A stretch of 64,000 bases of DNA, taken from positions 1,178,001 through 1,242,000 of the forward strand of contig CP051229.1 in NCBI GenBank assembly GCA_017792365.1. The letters run 5' to 3'. Numbering within the stretch: the first letter of the stretch is position 1; every line of letters begins with the position of its first letter. This document shows positions 39,476-47,248 of this stretch, piece by piece. The notes beneath the pieces are model-generated. The model was given only the letters and a program-made list of their open reading frames with translations, was not told the DNA's origin and searched no databases. This DNA comes from Hyphomonas sp. (GTDB taxonomy: Bacteria; Pseudomonadota; Alphaproteobacteria; Caulobacterales; Hyphomonadaceae). A program made the position numbers and the translations under genes.

Positions 39476-40102
39476 TCAGGGCGCCACCTCGACCAGCGAA
39501 AGCGCCCCGACCCGCATCAGGTCCGCGCCCTCGGCCGACAGCTCCAGACGCTCCACATCGAACCGCACCGGCGCATCGAACGCGAACCCGGCCGTCACCA
39601 CAGCCCCCTCCACAGGCGCCACATCCATCGTCACCACACCAGTCGCGTGATCCACGCTGAACGCGCTCGTCACAGCGCCATCGACCGCAACCACCACGCT
39701 CCCCGCCACAGGCTTCGAAATCGTCCGCACCCAGCTCACCGCGCCGCTCACATACGCCTTCACCAGCTGGAATGACGTCTCCGTGCCATCGCCCACGCCA
39801 ATCCCCTGATCCGTCGCCGCGATCTCCTCGCCCACGCCGCACGACTTCCAGTCCAGCACACAGCGAAACCGAAACCCCCGCAGCCGCCCGCTGCGCGCCT
39901 CGAAAAACGCCGCCAGCGCCGCAGCATCAGCCAAGCCCAGTGCGGCACCGCCGGCCTCCCATCGCCGCCGCACTCCGCTCCACCGCGCATTGCGCGCCTC
40001 GCCGCCCGACGCCAACCGCACCACATCGACCGCCGTCTCAGGCCCGCCCCGCGCCCCAAACGCCAGCGGCAGGTCCAGCCGCACCTCATCAAACGCGCTC
40101 AT
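39476..40102 (-). CDS. GTA g12-like distal tail protein (DUF2460)
   Basis: DUF2460 proteins form the distal tail ring of GTA-type tails. The 208-residue protein shows FDEVRLDLPLAFGARGGPE at the start, then SGGEARNARWSGVRRRWEAG, written here as EARNARWSGVRRRWEAG, FFEARSGRLRGFRFRC and RFDVERLELSAEGADLM. The ATG overlaps the g11 stop by four bases. The frame is intact. Confidence 0.93.
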   Translation of the reverse strand: MSAFDEVRLDLPLAFGARGGPETAVDVVRLASGGEARNARWSGVRRRWEAGGAALGLADAAALAAFFEARSGRLRGFRFRCVLDWKSCGVGEEIAATDQGIGVGDGTETSFQLVKAYVSGAVSWVRTISKPVAGSVVVAVDGAVTSAFSVDHATGVVTMDVAPVEGAVVTAGFAFDAPVRFDVERLELSAEGADLMRVGALSLVEVAP

Positions 40103-40374
40103 CGAAACCGGCCCCCCCGCACAGCCGCCTGCGCCACCATCGCTGCAAGGTCGTTCGCCGATCCCCCCGCCCGCTGCGGCTCCCCGCCGCCCAGCGCACG
40201 AGACGCCAGTTCCCGCACCACGACCTCCGCAAGCCGTCGCGCCAGCCGCTCCGCCTGCGCCTCGCCATCGCTCGCAATCCGGGCCGCCTGATCCGCCAGC
40301 AAGCCCTCCATGCGCCCAAGCGCATCGTCCAGGTCGGCACGCACCGCCGCCCTCACATCCTCATCCATCTCCAT
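40099..40374 (-). CDS. Short GTA g11-like tape-measure protein
   Basis: Position between g9 and g12 and a helical sequence mark this as the tape-measure gene: VRADLDDALGRMEGLLADQA, then LARRLAEVVVRELASRALGGG and a Gly-rich end. It has only 91 residues, where GTA g11 proteins usually have about 200. The ATG follows GGGAGAC, six bases after the g9 stop, so no room is left for g10 or g10.1. The shortness could be a true feature or the result of a deletion. Identity rests more on place than on sequence. Confidence 0.65.
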   Translation of the reverse strand: MEMDEDVRAAVRADLDDALGRMEGLLADQAARIASDGEAQAERLARRLAEVVVRELASRALGGGEPQRAGGSANDLAAMVAQAAVRGGRFR

Positions 40375-40380
40375 GTCTCC

Positions 40381-40797
40381 CTACGCCGCCGCGAATGTCA
40401 CCGCGCCCGCCGACTCCAGCCTCACCGAAAACGTCGCCTCGCCCCGCTGCGCGCCGCCGTAGACCAGCTCAGCAACGACGAACGGCCCGCTGATCAAGCC
40501 GAAATCCGCGATCTCCAGCGACATGCTCACGGCCTCGCCGCCGAAGAACACAGCCCGCAGCCGCGCATCGCTCGCCGCATCGCGAAATGCGCCATCGCCG
40601 CTCACCAAGATCGATTTCACACCCGCATGCGCCGCCAGCTCCCGCCACGCCCCTGCACTGTCGGCGTGCGTCGCATCCACGATCCGCGCCCCCAGCCGGA
40701 TCATCCGCGAGCGCACGCCCGCCACCACCGAAAACGCCTCCGGCGATCCGCCATCGCCAACCCGCACAACAAGATCCCGTCCAGCCTGCCCGGCCAT
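40381..40797 (-). CDS. GTA g9-like major tail protein (TP901-1 type)
   Basis: This protein forms the tail tube. Characteristic segments are MAGQAGRDLVVRVGDGG, RSRMIRLGARIVDATHADSA, WRELAAHAGVKSILVSGDG and FRDAASDARLRAVFFGG. The end is LVYGGAQRGEATFSVRLESA. At 138 residues it matches RcGTA g9. The ATG at 40797 follows the purine-rich GGAGAAAGGGAAAGGC. An upstream extension to 40839 lacks a ribosome site. Confidence 0.93.
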   Translation of the reverse strand: MAGQAGRDLVVRVGDGGSPEAFSVVAGVRSRMIRLGARIVDATHADSAGAWRELAAHAGVKSILVSGDGAFRDAASDARLRAVFFGGEAVSMSLEIADFGLISGPFVVAELVYGGAQRGEATFSVRLESAGAVTFAAA

Positions 40798-40840
40798 GCC
40801 TTTCCCTTTCTCCGCTTGTCCCAAAAACCGCGCCCGCATC

Positions 40841-40960
40841 CATCCTTCGACAGGCTCAGGATGAGGGCTTTGCTCGCTTTAACTGCCGCCGGCCAACACC
40901 GTCGAAAGGCCCGCCCGCAATCCACCGAGGTCCTCATCCTGAGCCCGCCGAAGGACGAGG
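40841..40960. repeat. Inverted pair of REP-like elements
   Basis: CATCCTTCGACAGGCTCAGG continuing to ATGAGG at 40841-40866 is repeated in inverse orientation at 40932-40960 (CCTCATCCTGAGCCCGCCGA continuing to AGGACGAGG). The pair spans 120 bases, just upstream of g9, at the edge of the ArsR insert. The motif is a common alphaproteobacterial REP sequence. Confidence 0.75.
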
Positions 40961-40991
40961 ACCGGCCTCCCGGCCCCAACAACAACGCCAC

Positions 40992-41021
40992 TTGACACGC
41001 AACCATATGGTTGCCTATTGT
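40992..41021 (+). promoter_or_regulatory. Promoter with ArsR-type palindromic operator
   Basis: A -35 box TTGACA (40992-40997) and a -10 box TATTGT (41016-41021) are 18 bases apart. The spacer contains the perfect 16-base palindrome GCAACCATATGGTTGC (40999-41014). The start codon begins six bases after the -10 box, so the transcript is probably leaderless. A repressor on the palindrome would block polymerase directly. Confidence 0.7.
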
Positions 41022-41026
41022 AAGAC

Positions 41027-41335
41027 ATGGATCAGGTGTTCAAGGCGCTCGCCGACGACAGCCGCCGCGCCCTGCTCGACAGTCTGATGGCCCAGAACGG
41101 CCAGACGCTGCTCGAGCTCTGCGCCGGGCTCGACATGTCGCGCCAGGCCGTCTCGAAACACCTCGCGATCCTCGAAGACGCCAACCTCATCGCCACGCAC
41201 AAGCGCGGCCGCGAGAAGCTGCACTACCTCAACCCGGTCCCGATCGCAGAGATCGCCGACCGCTGGATACGAAAGTTCGAGCGAGGAAAGGCCGACGCCC
41301 TGATCGACCTCAAGAAGCAACTGGAATCCGACTGA
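41027..41335 (+). CDS. ArsR/SmtB-family transcriptional regulator
   Basis: A 102-residue winged-helix regulator: VFKALADDSRRALLDSLMAQ, then LLELCAGLDMSRQAVSKHLA (recognition helix) and the wing REKLHYLNP. No metal-binding Cys cluster is present, so a metal signal is unlikely. It is of the type paired with AHSA1/SRPBCC proteins, which follow here. It probably represses its own operon at the palindrome in its promoter. Confidence 0.92.
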   Translation: MDQVFKALADDSRRALLDSLMAQNGQTLLELCAGLDMSRQAVSKHLAILEDANLIATHKRGREKLHYLNPVPIAEIADRWIRKFERGKADALIDLKKQLESD

Positions 41336-41361
41336 CGGACAACTCCCAAAGGACACTCAGA

Positions 41362-41817
41362 ATGAGCGACCCTGCTTTCATCTACACGATCTACATTCGC
41401 GCCCCGATCGATAAGGTCTGGGCCGCCATCACCGACAACAAGACCCACCGCTCATGGTGGTGGGGCACGCATCACGACAGCGACTTCAAGCCCGGCTCCA
41501 AGCTCACCTACCTGCGCAACGGCGAAGCCGATGTCGAAGGGGAAATCCTCGAGGCCGATCCGCCAAACCGCCTCGTCCATACCTTCCGCGTAGGCGGGCC
41601 GGGCCCCCAACACGATGAAGGCTACACAAACGTCGAATACACGCTGGAGCTCACCGACGGCGTGACAAAGCTCACGGTTACGCACACCGGCTTCGTCGCA
41701 AACAGCAAGCTCCGCGTCGGCATATCGAACGGCTGGCCCGCAATCCTCTCCAGTCTCAAGAGCGTCCTGGAAACCGGCGACCCGCTCGCGTCTACCCAAC
41801 CGGATGAAAAGAAATGA
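41362..41817 (+). CDS. SRPBCC (AHSA1-like) domain protein 1
   Basis: The 151-residue protein has the START-like fold pattern: YTIYIRAPIDKVWAAITDN, a WWWGTHHDSDFKPGSKLTY strand pair, EILEADPPNRLVHTFRV and a C-terminal helix NGWPAILSSLKSVLETGDPL. SRPBCC proteins bind hydrophobic ligands; this one's ligand is unknown. It lies 26 bases after the ArsR gene, with AAAGGA ahead of the ATG, and overlaps the next gene by four bases. Confidence 0.9.
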   Translation: MSDPAFIYTIYIRAPIDKVWAAITDNKTHRSWWWGTHHDSDFKPGSKLTYLRNGEADVEGEILEADPPNRLVHTFRVGGPGPQHDEGYTNVEYTLELTDGVTKLTVTHTGFVANSKLRVGISNGWPAILSSLKSVLETGDPLASTQPDEKK

Positions 41818-42281
41818 CCGACCAGCCCTCCCGCTTCGTCTACGTCATCTACATCCGCACGACCCCCGAAAAGCTTTGGGACGCGCTCACCAAACCGGAA
41901 TTCACAAAACGCTACTGGGCCGAAACCTGGCAGGAATCGAAATGGACCGCAGGATCGGACTGGAAACTGATGATCCCCGATGGCCGCGTCGGCGACGCCG
42001 GACGCGTGCTGGAGATCGACCCGCCCAATAGGCTCGTCCTAGAATGGCGCGTCGACTTCCAGCCCGATCTCAAGACCGAAGGCCCAACCCGAGTCACCTA
42101 CGCACTCGAACAGATGGACCAGACGGTAAAGCTCACGCTGACGCAGGAAAGCCCGGCGCCAAATTCAAAAGTCATCGACGCCATGTCGAACGGCTGGCCG
42201 CATCTCCTCGCCAGTCTAAAGACCCTGCTGGAGACCGGCGAGCCGCTGATCGAGACCACCAAATGGCCCGAGGGTCACTGA
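41814..42281 (+). CDS. SRPBCC (AHSA1-like) domain protein 2
   Basis: A paralogue of the preceding gene, with parallel segments: VYVIYIRTTPEKLWDALTKP, KRYWAETWQESKWTAGSDWK, VLEIDPPNRLVLEWRVDF and MSNGWPHLLASLKTLLETGE. The two probably arose by tandem duplication and are co-translated (ATGA overlap). Length is 155 residues. Together with ArsR they form a three-gene operon that ends against the converging OmpA gene, four bases away. Confidence 0.9.
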   Translation: MTDQPSRFVYVIYIRTTPEKLWDALTKPEFTKRYWAETWQESKWTAGSDWKLMIPDGRVGDAGRVLEIDPPNRLVLEWRVDFQPDLKTEGPTRVTYALEQMDQTVKLTLTQESPAPNSKVIDAMSNGWPHLLASLKTLLETGEPLIETTKWPEGH

Positions 42282-42284
42282 CCC

Positions 42285-43280
42285 CTACTGCTCAACCAGC
42301 TCCACACGACGGTTCTTCTCTTTCCCGCCGTCCGTGGAGTTGGTGAAGCGCGGCGACACGGGCCCGATACCCACAGCCTGCAACCGGTCGCTCGCAACGC
42401 CATAATCCGTCAGCAATGCCTGCCGCACAGCCTCTGCGCGATCGCTCGAGAGCTTGGCGTTGTACGCATACGTCCCTGACGAGTCCGTGTGCCCGACAAT
42501 GTAGAACGACTTGCCAGCCATCTGCCCAAGCAGCTTCGCCGCCTCATCCAGCGCCGGCTTGCTCTCCGCCGTCAGCGTCGCCCTGTCATGATCGAAATAA
42601 AGCCCCTCGATCACTGTCCGCCCAAGCTCTTCGATATCCTTGCCCATCGCCTCGGCGTTCGCCGTGATGAGTCCCGTCTCGGCTTCCTTCGTCTCGATGA
42701 AGTCGAACAGCATCGCCACTTCCGTGCTCGAATGCTGCTCGATCACCGCAGAGATCCACAGCGTATCGTCAGCCCGCTCCTTCTTCGCCAGCACCGCACT
42801 CGTCCCGCCGCTGGTAGAGGTGCCGGACACCATCCTGGCCACCGGAACGCCGCCGCCGGTCCACGGGTTGTTGATGAAGTGAACCGCCTGCCAGTTCACC
42901 CCGCCAATCTCGTTCTGCGTTGAGCGGTCCATCCCCAGCCCCTCGCCGACGATCTCGAACCCCGCCGCCTTGATCGCATCCGAAACGTTCTTCCAGACTT
43001 CCGCGTGCGTGCGATCATCGCCCTTGTAGGAATAGAAATTTCGCGTCACCCGCCCGGCGATCTCCTCGATCTCGCCGATCGTGCGGTAGCCCGTCACACC
43101 GCCCTTCGGAAACTTGTACGGCATGAAGTTCTCGACATCGCACCACTCCAGCACGCTCGCCGGATAGCGCGTCAGCGCCGGATGATCCTCGCAACCCTCT
43201 GCGTCCTGCGCGAACGCCGCCGGCGCCGCTCCCAGTCCGCAGCTCAGCGCCGCCGCTACTACAAATGCACGGAATGTCAT
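42285..43280 (-). CDS. OmpA-family outer membrane/periplasmic protein
   Basis: A signal peptide (FVVAAALSCGLGAAPAAFAQ) opens a 331-residue protein. Residues 25-210 are an unrecognised periplasmic domain. The last 110 residues are an OmpA domain that binds peptidoglycan: YFDHDRATLTAESKPALDEA, IVGHTDSSGTYAYNAKLSSD and KNRRVELVEQ, with the Asp and Arg that contact diaminopimelate in HTD and SDR. The role is probably anchoring to the wall. It reads in the GTA direction but is not a GTA gene. Confidence 0.9.
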   Translation of the reverse strand: MTFRAFVVAAALSCGLGAAPAAFAQDAEGCEDHPALTRYPASVLEWCDVENFMPYKFPKGGVTGYRTIGEIEEIAGRVTRNFYSYKGDDRTHAEVWKNVSDAIKAAGFEIVGEGLGMDRSTQNEIGGVNWQAVHFINNPWTGGGVPVARMVSGTSTSGGTSAVLAKKERADDTLWISAVIEQHSSTEVAMLFDFIETKEAETGLITANAEAMGKDIEELGRTVIEGLYFDHDRATLTAESKPALDEAAKLLGQMAGKSFYIVGHTDSSGTYAYNAKLSSDRAEAVRQALLTDYGVASDRLQAVGIGPVSPRFTNSTDGGKEKNRRVELVEQ

Positions 43281-43347
43281 GACTGTCCCCTCGATACCTG
43301 ACGCGTCAGATTCCTGCCTAGCCTCCTGATCCCGTCAGGTCCACCGA

Positions 43348-43755
43348 CTAAGGCGCCGGCTCCACCTGCAATCGCACCCGCACAAGCGCACGCCACAAGT
43401 GCACGCTGGCGCGCATCACATCGATGAACGGCGCCCGATGCAAGCACGCACCGGTATCCCACAATCGACAGCGCGCCCGCATCGACCACCGCACGCACCG
43501 CGTCCGCAGCCTCCGCGCTTCATCTCTTCCGCCCACGCTGGTCATCACGGCCAGGTCCAGCTCATGCCGCCACATCAAAGCGTCGGCCCCGCTCACGTCC
43601 TCCACCGCGTGGCGCGACACCTCAAGGTACGGATAGGCTGGCTTCTCCGCATCGCCCGCAAACACCCGCGGCGCCACGCCCAGCACGGCCCTCACGCCAA
43701 CATCCGCGCGCAACGCGTCCAGCACCGCGCGCTCCACCGCCGCCAGGCCGCTCAC
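43348..43755 (-). CDS. GTA g8-like tail terminator protein (DUF3168), two frame changes
   Basis: The first half matches DUF3168 proteins, which cap the tail tube: LAAVERAVLDALRADVGVRA, PAYPYLEVSRHAVEDVSGAD and WRHELDLAVMTSVGGRDEA. The middle shifts frame near 43515 (DAVRAVVDAGALSIVGYRC) and back near 43435, ending DVMRASVHLWRALVRVRLQV. The two changes cancel, so the open frame hides them. The GTG start overlaps the g6 stop by four bases. In RcGTA, g7 lies between these two genes; it is absent here. Confidence 0.85.
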   Translation of the reverse strand: MSGLAAVERAVLDALRADVGVRAVLGVAPRVFAGDAEKPAYPYLEVSRHAVEDVSGADALMWRHELDLAVMTSVGGRDEARRLRTRCVRWSMRARCRLWDTGACLHRAPFIDVMRASVHLWRALVRVRLQVEPAP

Positions 43756-44324
43756 AGCCGCACCCTGCGCCACGGCGACACAAGCCCCGCAACGTCCTCC
43801 GGCAACGGCGCACCAATCGTCGCCGCATCGCGCGTCTGATAGGCGTGCGCCGCCAGCCGCTTCACCGCCAGCCGCAAGCCCGCCGCAACATCATCCGGCG
43901 CCGCGCCGAACCCGGCGACATAATCGATCTCGACGCCGTCCCACGCCCGCCCCGGCCACGGGAATGCGCCGCCCGCCCACACCAGCTTCGGCGCCCGGCC
44001 CGTCTCGATCCGGAACCGGTCGGTCACATCCGCCGACGCGCCTTCCACATCAAACACACGCACCGCCGCCAGCGAAGCCGCAGGTCGCACCGGCAGGCGC
44101 ATGCGACGCCCGGCATACATCCCGTCCGGCCAGCACCCCAGCGTCACCCGAAGTGTCCGCTGGATCATCGCCAGCCCCGCCAGCGCTTCGATCCGGCCGC
44201 GCGCCGCGGCGATCAGGTCGCCGACCAGCCCGTCCTCGCCATCAAACCCCACACGCAGAAATTCCTTCGCCTCGGCCAAGCCAACAGGCTCGGCCGCTGG
44301 CGCAACCAGCGTCGTCACTCTCAT
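43752..44324 (-). CDS. GTA g6-like head-tail connector (adaptor) protein
   Basis: The 190-residue protein matches the gp6-like connector family: PVGLAEAKEFLRVGFDGEDG, LIAAARGRIEALAGLAMIQR, YVAGFGAAPDDVAAGLRLAV and RLAAHAYQTRD. It joins the portal to the tail-side proteins. The frame is intact. The stop is shared with the g8 start. In RcGTA its upstream neighbour is g5; here a 7.1 kb insert separates them. Confidence 0.93.
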   Translation of the reverse strand: MRVTTLVAPAAEPVGLAEAKEFLRVGFDGEDGLVGDLIAAARGRIEALAGLAMIQRTLRVTLGCWPDGMYAGRRMRLPVRPAASLAAVRVFDVEGASADVTDRFRIETGRAPKLVWAGGAFPWPGRAWDGVEIDYVAGFGAAPDDVAAGLRLAVKRLAAHAYQTRDAATIGAPLPEDVAGLVSPWRRVRL

Positions 44325-44473
44325 TTCGCTCTCGCTTGAATACGCCCCGGCCTGCCCGAAGCTTGAAATCCGGGCGCGACGCGCCCATGCCCTTACGTCA
44401 CAGCTGACAGACGGGAAGCGCCCCGCTAGACGTCCCGCAAACGTAAACCAGCTCAGAATCTGAGGACGCGCCG

Positions 44474-45257
44474 ATGAAGCTCGATTCCACCGTCTCCGCA
44501 GTCGTCACAGGCGGCGCATCCGGCCTCGGCCTCGCCACCGCACAGGCCCCTGCGCAGCCGCGATGTGAAGGTCGCAATCTTCGATCTCAACGAGGAGAAG
44601 GGCCAGAAGGTCGCCAGCGATCTCGGCCTCACCTATTGCAACGTCAACGTCACTGACGACGCCTCGGTCGACGCCGGCTTCGAGAAGGCCCGCGCCGCCA
44701 ACGGCCAGGAGCGGATTCTCGTCAACTGCGCCGGCACCGGCTCAGCCGCCAAGACCGCCGGCCGCAAGAAGGAAACCGGCGAGATCTCCTCCTTCCCGAT
44801 GGAAGTCTTCGAACGCGTCATCCAGATCAACCTCATCGGCACCTTCCGCTGCATCGCGAAATCTGCCGCCGGCATGCTCACCCTCGACGCCATGGCCGAC
44901 GGCGACCGCGGCGCCATCGTCAACACCGCCTCCGTCGCCGCTGAAGACGGCCAGATCGGCCAGGCGGCCTACTCCGCATCGAAAGGCGGCGTCGTGGGTA
45001 TGACGCTCCCCGTGGCGCGCGATCTGTCCACCGAAGCGATTCGCGTGAACACGATCCTCCCGGGCCTCTTCAACACCCCGCTGCTGGCCGGCTTGCCCGA
45101 CAACGTGAAGGACGCGCTCTCGGCCACCGTCCTCAACCCGAAGCGGCTCGGCGACCCGTCCGAATACGCCTTGCTGGCCCTGCAGATGATTGAGAACGGC
45201 TATTTCAACGGCGAATCGGTCCGCCTCGACGGCGGCATCCGCATGGCGCCGCGCTAG
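44474..45257 (+). CDS. Short-chain dehydrogenase/reductase (3-hydroxyacyl-CoA dehydrogenase type), frameshifted
   Basis: A Rossmann-fold NAD enzyme with VVTGGASGLGLATA, VNCAGTG, the catalytic Ser in VNTASVAAEDG and YSASKGG. The C-terminal part VNTILPGLFNTPLLAGLP resembles human HSD17B10-like 3-hydroxyacyl-CoA dehydrogenases. One extra C in a C run near 44550 breaks the frame; corrected, AQALRSRDVKVAIFDLNEEK joins smoothly. About 261 residues. It precedes the ketoacyl-synthase gene by 80 bases on the same strand. Confidence 0.88.
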
Positions 45258-45337
45258 CCTTTCATCTGCCTCCGTCCGGTGCTTCAATGCCCCGGGGCGG
45301 AAGAACGAACATAACTGCTCTCGAAGGGAGGCGCGCC

Positions 45338-46471
45338 ATGCGTTCAGTCGTCATTTCCGGCACGGGCCTGTTCACGCCGCCTTACACCATCACAAACGAA
45401 GAGCTGGTGGAAAGCTTCAACGCCTACGTCCGCAAGCAGAACGCCGCGAACGCCACCGCCATCGCCGCCGGCGAAATGGAGCCCCTGGTCGAATCCGACG
45501 CCGCCTTCATCGAGAAGGCCTCCGGCGTCAAACAGCGCTACGTCATGGAAAAGGACGGCATCCTCGATCCCGAGCGTATGCGGCCCAACCTGCGCAAGCG
45601 CTCCAACGATGAACCCTCGATCCTGACCGAGATCGCCGTCGCCGCCGCCAGGGATGCGCTCGCCGTCGCAAAGAAGACTCCCGAAGACATCGACGCCGTC
45701 ATCGTCGCCTGCTCCAATCTCGAACGTGCCTATCCGGCGATCGCCATCGAGGTGCAGAAGGAACTCGGCTGCAAGCAGGGCTTCGCCTTCGACATGAACG
45801 TCGCCTGCTCCTCCGCCACCTTCGGCCTGAAACAGGCCTACGACATGGTCCGCTCCGGCGGCGCCGACACCGTCCTCGTCGTCGACCCGGAAATCTGCTC
45901 CGGCCACCTCAACTTCCGCGATCGCGACAGCCACTTCATCTTCGGCGACGTCGCCACCGCGATGATCATCGAGGCGAAGGACAACGCCACGTCCGACGAC
46001 CAGTTCGAGATCCTCGGCGCCAAGTGCGCGACCGAATTCTCGAACAACATCCGCAATAATTCCGGCTTCCTCAACCGCTCGGAAGGCGACTTCACCTCTA
46101 CCCCGTTCGATCAGGACCGCCTCTTCGTCCAGAACGGCCGCAAGGTGTTCCGCGAAGTCGTCCCCCTGGTCTCGGCCATGATCATCGAACACCTCGGCGA
46201 ACTCGGCATCGAGCCGTCCTCGCTCAAGCGCATGTGGCTCCACCAGGCCAACATCCACATGAACGACATGATCGGAAAGAAAGTCCTCGGCCGCGAACCG
46301 ACGCCCGAAGAACAGCCCAACATCCTGAAGGACTACGCCAACACGTCCTCGGCCGGCTCGATCATCGCCTTCGCCAAACACCACGACGGCATCGACCCCG
46401 GCGAAATCTCGATCATCTGCTCCTTCGGCGCCGGCTACTCAGCCGGCAACGTCGTCGTAAAACGCCTCTGA
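45338..46471 (+). CDS. Beta-ketoacyl-ACP synthase III-like enzyme
   Basis: A thiolase-fold condensing enzyme of 377 residues. The catalytic triad of the FabH family is visible as Cys in NVACSSATFG, His in WLHQANIHMND and Asn in YANTSSAGS. It is longer than Escherichia coli FabH, with a loop ESFNAYVRKQNAANATAIA near residue 25, and so resembles the FabH-like enzymes of some pseudomonads and others. A strong ribosome site (GGGAGG) precedes the ATG. Together with the SDR it suggests a fatty-acyl pathway; the starter unit is unknown. Confidence 0.9.
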   Translation: MRSVVISGTGLFTPPYTITNEELVESFNAYVRKQNAANATAIAAGEMEPLVESDAAFIEKASGVKQRYVMEKDGILDPERMRPNLRKRSNDEPSILTEIAVAAARDALAVAKKTPEDIDAVIVACSNLERAYPAIAIEVQKELGCKQGFAFDMNVACSSATFGLKQAYDMVRSGGADTVLVVDPEICSGHLNFRDRDSHFIFGDVATAMIIEAKDNATSDDQFEILGAKCATEFSNNIRNNSGFLNRSEGDFTSTPFDQDRLFVQNGRKVFREVVPLVSAMIIEHLGELGIEPSSLKRMWLHQANIHMNDMIGKKVLGREPTPEEQPNILKDYANTSSAGSIIAFAKHHDGIDPGEISIICSFGAGYSAGNVVVKRL

Positions 46472-46550
46472 GATCCTCCGCTAGGTTTGTGGGCTAGGCC
46501 TCTCGCAACAAAAACCGAGAGACGCCGACACGCAATCAACCACCCAAACC

Positions 46551-46715
46551 GTCATTCCGGGCGAAGGCGCAAACGCGCCGAAGACCCGGAACCCAGCCCC
46601 CAAAGCAACTCAAGCCATCAGCCCGGCCATAAAGCCGCGCGCCCCGCACCCGCAATTCCTCCCCGCTTGCCATCCCGCACAAAGGCGCACAGCGCCGCAG
46701 ATGCGGGATCCATTC
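46551..46715. repeat. Two short intergenic repeats
   Basis: The repeat at 46551-46595 (GTCATTCCGGGCGAAGGCGC ... AAGACCCGGAACCCA) is a relative of the one at 39424-39466. A second at 46671-46715 (CATCCCGCACAAAGGCGCAC ... ATGCGGGATCCATTC) is a variant with CCCGCA/TGCGGG arms. Both are common alphaproteobacterial intergenic motifs. Confidence 0.6.
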
Positions 46716-47144
46716 ATTGACATCTCGAAAACAAATAGGTGCGCGACTATTCCCGAGAATCGCCGTGATGCTACCCTCGCCATATCACACCCGTCGTGCG
46801 AGCATCTGAAATTGAACTCAGGCAACCCGTTTGACGAACTGTTGTTCGAGCTTTGCTCCCGCCACGAATACTGTGGCTGGGTGAAGGATGGGGTGACTAC
46901 GCATGTGACCGACTACATCCCGAAGTCTGGTCCCGTCACCGCATATCAGTTTGTGGAATGGCTGCTTGAAGCCGACGGCTACAATCTCCATGCGCTCTCG
47001 CGCTCTGAGCACAAGCAGCTCCACCGCGATCTGGACCCGATCTTCATCAAGCACATGGGCTCTGACTGCGTCGACGCCGCTGAATTGTCCGTCTCCAGCA
47101 GCGATCAACTTGGCCGACGCAAGAAGTTCATCACACCCTACTGA
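46701..47144 (+). CDS. Hypothetical protein, start uncertain
   Basis: I do not recognise this protein. Its first Met overlaps the preceding intergenic repeat, so the real start is probably later, with a non-ATG codon or after a frame error. The convincing part begins near NPFDELLFELCSRHEYCGWV and runs through KSGPVTAYQFVEWLLEADGY to FIKHMGSDCVDAAEL. It is soluble, acidic, and somewhat more AT-rich than its neighbours. It lies alone between the ketoacyl synthase and the outer-membrane protein. Confidence 0.5.
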   Translation: MRDPFIDISKTNRCATIPENRRDATLAISHPSCEHLKLNSGNPFDELLFELCSRHEYCGWVKDGVTTHVTDYIPKSGPVTAYQFVEWLLEADGYNLHALSRSEHKQLHRDLDPIFIKHMGSDCVDAAELSVSSSDQLGRRKKFITPY

Positions 47145-47185
47145 TTGGCGGCCTTGTCGCTCATCCACCCTTCTTCCATCAAACC

Positions 47186-47218
47186 AAAAAAAAAGCCCCC
47201 GGCCCGAAGGCCGGGAGC
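47186..47218 (-). terminator. Intrinsic terminator after the outer-membrane protein gene
   Basis: A GC-rich stem (GCTCCCGGCC/GGCCGGGGGC with loop TTCG) is followed on the minus strand by nine Ts. It lies 30 bases after the stop of the outer-membrane protein gene. Confidence 0.9.
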
Positions 47219-47248
47219 TTTTCCACTCCCAGTCGCTTGTCTAAGCGA

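Noticed and set aside
46472-46700. Coding sequence between the ketoacyl synthase and the next gene
   Set aside because: The frames there run through known intergenic repeats and show no protein character.
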